A DNA stretch of 64,000 nucleotides from Paratrimastix pyriformis (Eukaryota; Preaxostyla; Paratrimastigidae): the NCBI GenBank assembly GCA_027972325.1, contig JAPMOS010000052.1, positions 196,053-260,052 on the forward strand, in the 5' to 3' direction. Of the stretch, positions 60,107-64,000 are shown piece by piece. Under the pieces are notes generated by a model, which was not told where the DNA came from, did not search any database, and saw only the letters and a list, made by a program, of their open reading frames with translations. How positions within the stretch are numbered: position 1 is the first letter of the stretch; every line of letters starts with the position of its first letter. A program made the translations under genes and the position numbers.

Positions 60107-60740
60107 TCCCCGGTCGCATAGACCCTTGAGTTTTGAATTCCTTTGCCCCGATTTTTGCGTCGATTCTCTCGCTGCCTTTTGCTATTTTCCAATGAGCAAG
60201 ACTGAAGAACAATCTGGGATGACGATGGAGCAAATGGAAGAAGCCGGGAAGATCGAGGAGAAGAAACGGGATGCTGAAGCAGCTGTTGCGCAATCGGAGG
60301 TTGCGAGCAAAAAGAGACGTGAGGGTAAGGTCGGTATATTTCGCTTTTGTGGTGGGGTGAGGGGGGGACCTGCATCGGGTCCTGGCCCTATCAATGTGAT
60401 CGTGGTCTTACTGGTGGTTTGTTGGATGGTGTCTCTTCTGTCGCAGAGAGTCCGTGTTCCGGTTCGATTCAGGAAGCCTCTGGACTCGTCCTCGCCCAAC
60501 TATCGAAACTTGACATTGGCAATGGAGAGGGACGGATTCGCTGAGCCGCTTGTGGAGGGTTCCTACCCCTCCTTTGAGGTGCTCATCTATGAAGACGATT
60601 TGGATTTATTGAACAAGTTCTGTGGGGTGAAGGGATTGGACATCCTGGACCACCGAATGGAGGAATTACCTGAGTCGCGCTCAGCCACTACGATTGTTGG
60701 GGACTTCTCCCTGGAGTTGCTCCTGAAAGCGATTAGGGAG
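60107..60740 (+). mobile_element. LINE 5' end (LINE B type), truncated by the Polinton
   Basis: Begins CCCCGGTCGCATAGACCC like LINE B and encodes the same ORF1 start (MSKTEEQSGMTMEQMEEAGK, ATG at 60193) through the optional hydrophobic stretch (NVIVVLLVVCWMVSLL) to VGDFSLELLLKAIRE. At GATTAGGGA the sequence departs from the LINE (which continues AGCCAATCCTGG) and becomes AT-rich. Only the 5' ~630 bases are in the window. Confidence 0.75.
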
Positions 60741-60800
60741 TAGTTATAAAAGGAGAGTTCTGAGACAATCGATTTTCACACACAATTTTTTACGCTTGCG

Positions 60801-61100
60801 TTGTTATTTGAGGCAAAAATCGATTTCTTCAGAACAAAATCTTTTTTTCTCATTATTTTTTATTGAAAAGGAGCATTTTATTTTATCAGCTTTGAATGAT
60901 TTAAGCATTAATTTTCTCGAGCTACAAACGTTATTTGAGGCAAAAATCGAATTCTTCAGAGCAAAATCTTTTTTCTCAATGTTTTTTAAGTAAAACGAGC
61001 ATTTTATTTTAATCAGCTTTGAATGATTTAAGCATCAATTCATTCGAGCTACAAACGAAATTAGAGGCAAAAAGCGAATTCTCCATGCATTTTCAATTTT
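60801..61100. repeat. 127-bp subterminal tandem repeats of the Polinton
   Basis: About 2.3 copies with a period of 127 bases; AGGCAAAAAT begins at 60811 and 60938, AGGCAAAAAG at 61065. Each unit also contains GAGCATTTTATTTTA and TTTGAATGATTTAAGCAT. Confidence 0.85.
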
Positions 61101-61620
61101 TTTTCCATTTTTTGTCCCAGAAATTATTTTGCCATTTTGTCAAATCAAACAATTCAATCATCTTAAGCATCAAACGAAAGAGAATTCAATCAGAAACAGC
61201 TTATCTCTTCATTCAAAATAAAATTGTGACAAAAGTGCTTTTCAAAAGTGATCATTAAATAATGCATCAATCTTAAGTAAATGATGCATTCTTTTGATTG
61301 AATCAGCTCAAATAATTGATTCTAAGAAAATGGAAAAGTATGACAAAATGATAAAACAATATGAAATTTGATTTCAGCACCGAGCCCTTTAAAGCGAAAA
61401 TTTACTCAGCTTTGACATGAATTGAAAGAGAAATCAATCAGATTTACCTTCTATTTCAAAGAGATAAAAACAGCGTTTCATCATTTGAGCTCTGAGTGTT
61501 TTAAGATGATAATTCAATGAGCAACTGGGGCTAACTCAATGAAATAGTGAACGAATGATAGCAGTTGATTAACATGTAAAGGTATTTGAAGAAAAAATAA
61601 TTATCTATAGTTAGTATATA
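61101..61620. other. AT-rich Polinton subterminal region without a gene
   Basis: No ORF above ~40 codons and no repeat array. Several AATCAG and TTTGA words recur. It probably belongs to the long terminal inverted repeat. Confidence 0.4.
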
Positions 61621-61624
61621 GAGA

Positions 61625-61750
61625 ATGAATTGTGATAAGCATCCAGTTAAGATTGATAGGGCGCTATTTGAACTCCTACAGGAGTTGATTAAGCTTCATG
61701 GTGATGAATATTTCACTGTTACAATAACTAAGAAGAAAGGAGATGAGTGA
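61625..61750 (+). CDS. Small Polinton ORF, unknown
   Basis: A 41-residue frame beginning MNCDKHPVKIDRALFELLQE and ending in a basic TKKKGDE tail, before the minus-strand integrase end. Composition is element-like. Too short to assign; it could be a remnant. Confidence 0.3.
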   Translation: MNCDKHPVKIDRALFELLQELIKLHGDEYFTVTITKKKGDE

Positions 61751-61799
61751 CGATTCCACAACAATAGTGTATGAAAATGAATATTTCCATTAACGGAGC

Positions 61800-62823
61800 T
61801 TCATATCATGCATTATATTATCTGTGTCAATACCTTCTCGAGTCAGTCTTCGTTTGACGAGTCTTTTCTTCTTTGTGTCATCAATCTTCTTGACAGCTTT
61901 TTCAGTGCTCTCCTTCTCGATGATTTCACCAACCTTCTTCAACTCATATTGTTTGTAGTGTTTTTTCAACAGTTCTCCAGACTTCAGGTTCTTGAGAACA
62001 TACTTTTACCATCGAATGAGTCAATGATATAGACAGCGAGAGAATACTTTACTTCATCACCTTTAGCGAATGCTTTGAGCTTTCGAACAGCACGAACATG
62101 GTCACCAATATTATAAATACGTTCTATTTGAGTGACTGATTGTTTGTTTGTATCATGGTTGTTGAACACATTATAAGGTGTTGCTTTAATGGTTCTGTGG
62201 TAATCATTGTTGTAAGAAGATACCAAATCAGGAAGAACTTTAGTCCAATCGGAGTCACCAGAAGAGAGACGCCAACGTTGTAGTTTGAGAGCAATTGTAC
62301 GATTGAATCGTTCAACAAGACTATTCTTATTGATTTCTTCAGGGTCACTGAAATGAGCCACAACATGATTATCAGTCATCCATTTGACATATTGTTTAGC
62401 TTGGAATTCATTGTCACAGTTGATGTTTTCAGGAGTACCTTTTAAGTCATCATGGAAGATACTTTTAATTGCTTTGAGAACCTCAGTGGGCTTTCTTGTT
62501 TTAAGTGGACGACAGGCAGCATAACGAGAGTACACATCAATAACACAGAGGATGTTCTCGAATCCAGTTCTCGTCTTAAAACGATCATAGATGATGATAT
62601 CCATCTGAACACATGCGAGAGCAGTATGAGCCACAATCGTGTTGAACTTTTTGGGTTTTCTATCTTCTTTCATGATTTGATAATCAGGTGTCTTATTTAG
62701 CACGTTTTGGACAGCATCTAAGGTGATTTTCTTGTCATCTTGTTTGAGTTTTCGATACAATTTAGGAGCAGAAACAAAGCCCGTTTTAGGATTGCTATAA
62801 GCATTTTGAATGGTCTTTTCCAT
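61800..62823 (-). pseudogene. Polinton retroviral-type integrase (one frameshift)
   Basis: Minus strand from MEKTIQNAYSNPKTGFVSAP. The DDE core has Asp in CVQMDIIIYD, Asp in ENINCDNEFQ and Glu in NSLVERFNRT, then YNNDYHRTIKATPYNVF, the usual Polinton/Maverick and Ty3-integrase sequence after the core. The SH3/chromo-like end (YNIGDHVRAVRKLKAFAKGD) loses its frame near 61997. The C-terminus continues in the neighbouring frame (LKSGELLKKHYKQYELKKV) to a Lys-rich tail near 61810. The integrase inserts the element with a 6-bp duplication. Unlike the integrase at 6.4-8.0 kb it belongs to a large self-replicating element. Confidence 0.82.
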
Positions 62824-62929
62824 TAGTATAATGAAGTTATAAAATTAAAAGTGACTTAGAGAAACCTTAAATTTCTATATAGATTAATAAAATATTATGA
62901 AAAAAATTTTATCTCACACTACTATAGAC

Positions 62930-64000
62930 ATGACAACTAAAACCGCAAATCCATTTGTTGCATTTGATGGACTCTCAGATGAAGAGGCGAAGAAGTTGTT
63001 CGAAGAATACATAAATAAACGTCAGGCAACGTCACCAAAACAGGAAAAGAAGGAAAGAAAGAAAGAAAGAAGTGAAGATTGCACAAGAAGAAGTTATTGA
63101 TGTAGATGCCTTATCAACAAAAGGAGCAGAAAACGTCGAAGATGAGTTTGGAAAAATAGCACAATATGAAGTGGTAGAATGCAAAAAAGCTATGAAAGGT
63201 TTCATGAAGAACTATTCTATTATGAACCATGGAAAGATCGAGGCAACTGACTACAAACAAAGTGTCGAGAGGTGTTTTGTGGACACTGAAGGAATGATAA
63301 AAAAGATATTATATGAAGAGATGAAGGGAGGACAGTTCAAACTGAACATCGTGTTGAAATGTCAGTTCACCAAAGAAGACAAGTCAATGTATGGACACTT
63401 TTCATCAGGCAGCATTCGAATTCTCGGTAAGAAAGACATTGAAGAAGGAATTGGGAATGCAGTGTCGAGAATCCAAGAGCTCGTGGACAATTTTGTTAAC
63501 AATGGAAGTGCATGGGTCCTAAAACGTATTGAGAATGTGTTTTGAATGTAGCCTCATACAAGCCAATGCGTGGAAGCAGTTACATTGAATTACCAGAGGT
63601 ATTGAACCAGAAGAAAGCATTGATAAATATTCAGAATGATGACAATGAGTGTTTTAAATGGAGTGTTTAGCAACATTGCATCCAGTTGATGTGCATCCGA
63701 GAGAGTGAAGCAATACATGAAGTATGACAATGAGCTCGACTTTAAGGGCATTCATTTTCCAATGGAAATTGACAGTATACCACGATTTGAAGCTAAAATA
63801 ACATAGCCATCAATGTGATCGAGCATCATATCACAACAAAAAGGTTAAGAAGGAGAAGAAGACATCAGTTGTCTTCAATCCATTGTATGTCTCACCAATT
63901 TGGAATACGGCTAAAACAGTAGTCAATATGCTACGTATAACAGAGCTCGATGAGAATACAGAGGTGATGAAAGGAGAAGGATGTGAGAAGACGAAACCAA
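62930..64000 (+). pseudogene. Polinton protein-primed DNA polymerase B, N-terminal part, decayed
   Basis: Begins MTTKTANPFVAFDGLSDEEA (ATG at 62930) and changes frame in an AAGAAAG repeat near 63060. It continues through FKLNIVLKCQFTKEDKS, changes frame again near 63545, then reads RGSSYIELPEVLNQKKALIN and NDDNECFKWSV, the hallmark of the N-terminal region of Polinton pPolB. A stop follows at about 63670 and more frame changes follow to the window edge (for example FNPLYVSPIWNTAKTV). Polymerase and exonuclease motifs would lie beyond 64000. At least four lesions make it non-functional. Confidence 0.7.

Larger units (their letters stand above)
60740..64000 (+). mobile_element. Polinton/Maverick terminus, AT-rich, partial
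   Basis: From about 60740 the composition changes abruptly to AT-rich. The element starts AGTAGTTATAAAAGG; a 5'-AG terminus and insertion after TTAGGG (a candidate 6-bp duplication) fit Polintons. It carries subterminal repeats, a small ORF, a retroviral-type integrase on the minus strand and a protein-primed family-B DNA polymerase N-terminus on the plus strand, running off the right edge. Stops and frameshifts show that this copy has decayed. Codon use is AT-rich and quite unlike the host genes. Confidence 0.8.

Noticed and set aside
60740-61260. Bacterial or organellar insertion because of the AT-rich composition
   Set aside because: Integrase and pPolB signatures identify a Polinton; no bacterial or mitochondrial genes are present.

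Overview
The window is nuclear DNA of a GC-rich, intron-bearing eukaryote. The gene set points to a flagellated protist: a POC1-type centriolar WD40 protein, dynactin p50 and a TM2D1-type membrane protein. The species cannot be fixed from sequence alone. A free-living excavate such as a Preaxostyla flagellate is a low-confidence guess. Introns are short. Nearly all that I could place by reading frame begin with GTCTG, GTCCG or a close GTYYG variant rather than GTRAG, and the mobile elements follow the same rule.

Layout. Bases 1-1507 (minus) hold the 5' part of a gag-protease gene with a zinc knuckle and a DTGA aspartic protease motif. Bases 1.9-4.6 kb hold a LINE fragment and two inverted copies of an unknown gene. 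Bases 4.6-8.3 kb hold the first copy of an unusual element. It encodes a beta-class amino-methyltransferase and a gypsy/Ginger-type DDE integrase, both with introns and without any visible reverse transcriptase. Bases 8.3-20.3 kb hold an R2/CRE-like LINE (LINE C, restriction-like endonuclease). It is split by a complete 9.46-kb LINE of another family (LINE A, minus strand) with an exact 11-bp target-site duplication.

Bases 21.3-41.4 kb are a compact island of host genes: POC1-like, TM2D1-like, a long coiled-coil protein, dynactin subunit 2, and a receptor kinase (signal peptide, FG-GAP repeats, one membrane span, TKL-type kinase).

Bases 42.3-60.7 kb are nested mobile DNA. A truncated LINE lies against a tRNA-like sequence. 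The second copy of the methyltransferase/integrase element (minus) is cut by a 1.29-kb gag-only retroelement (12-bp duplication) and by a 12-kb LINE (LINE B, 11-bp duplication). LINE B itself carries a second gag-only element (10-bp duplication) and two segments each inverted in place. A further LINE 5' end follows and is cut in turn by the terminus of an AT-rich Polinton/Maverick (60.74-64 kb) with a retroviral-type integrase and a decayed family-B DNA polymerase.

How the parts relate. The LINE A/B family encodes a ubiquitin-specific-protease-like domain, AP endonuclease, reverse transcriptase, RNase H and a C-terminal region resembling Dam-type adenine methyltransferases. Its RNA ends in a UUCG-capped hairpin after CATGTYACCC, followed by a CA-rich tail. 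The two gag-only elements end in the same structure, so the LINE probably mobilises them in trans. Two unrelated mobile families here therefore appear to carry methyltransferase modules.
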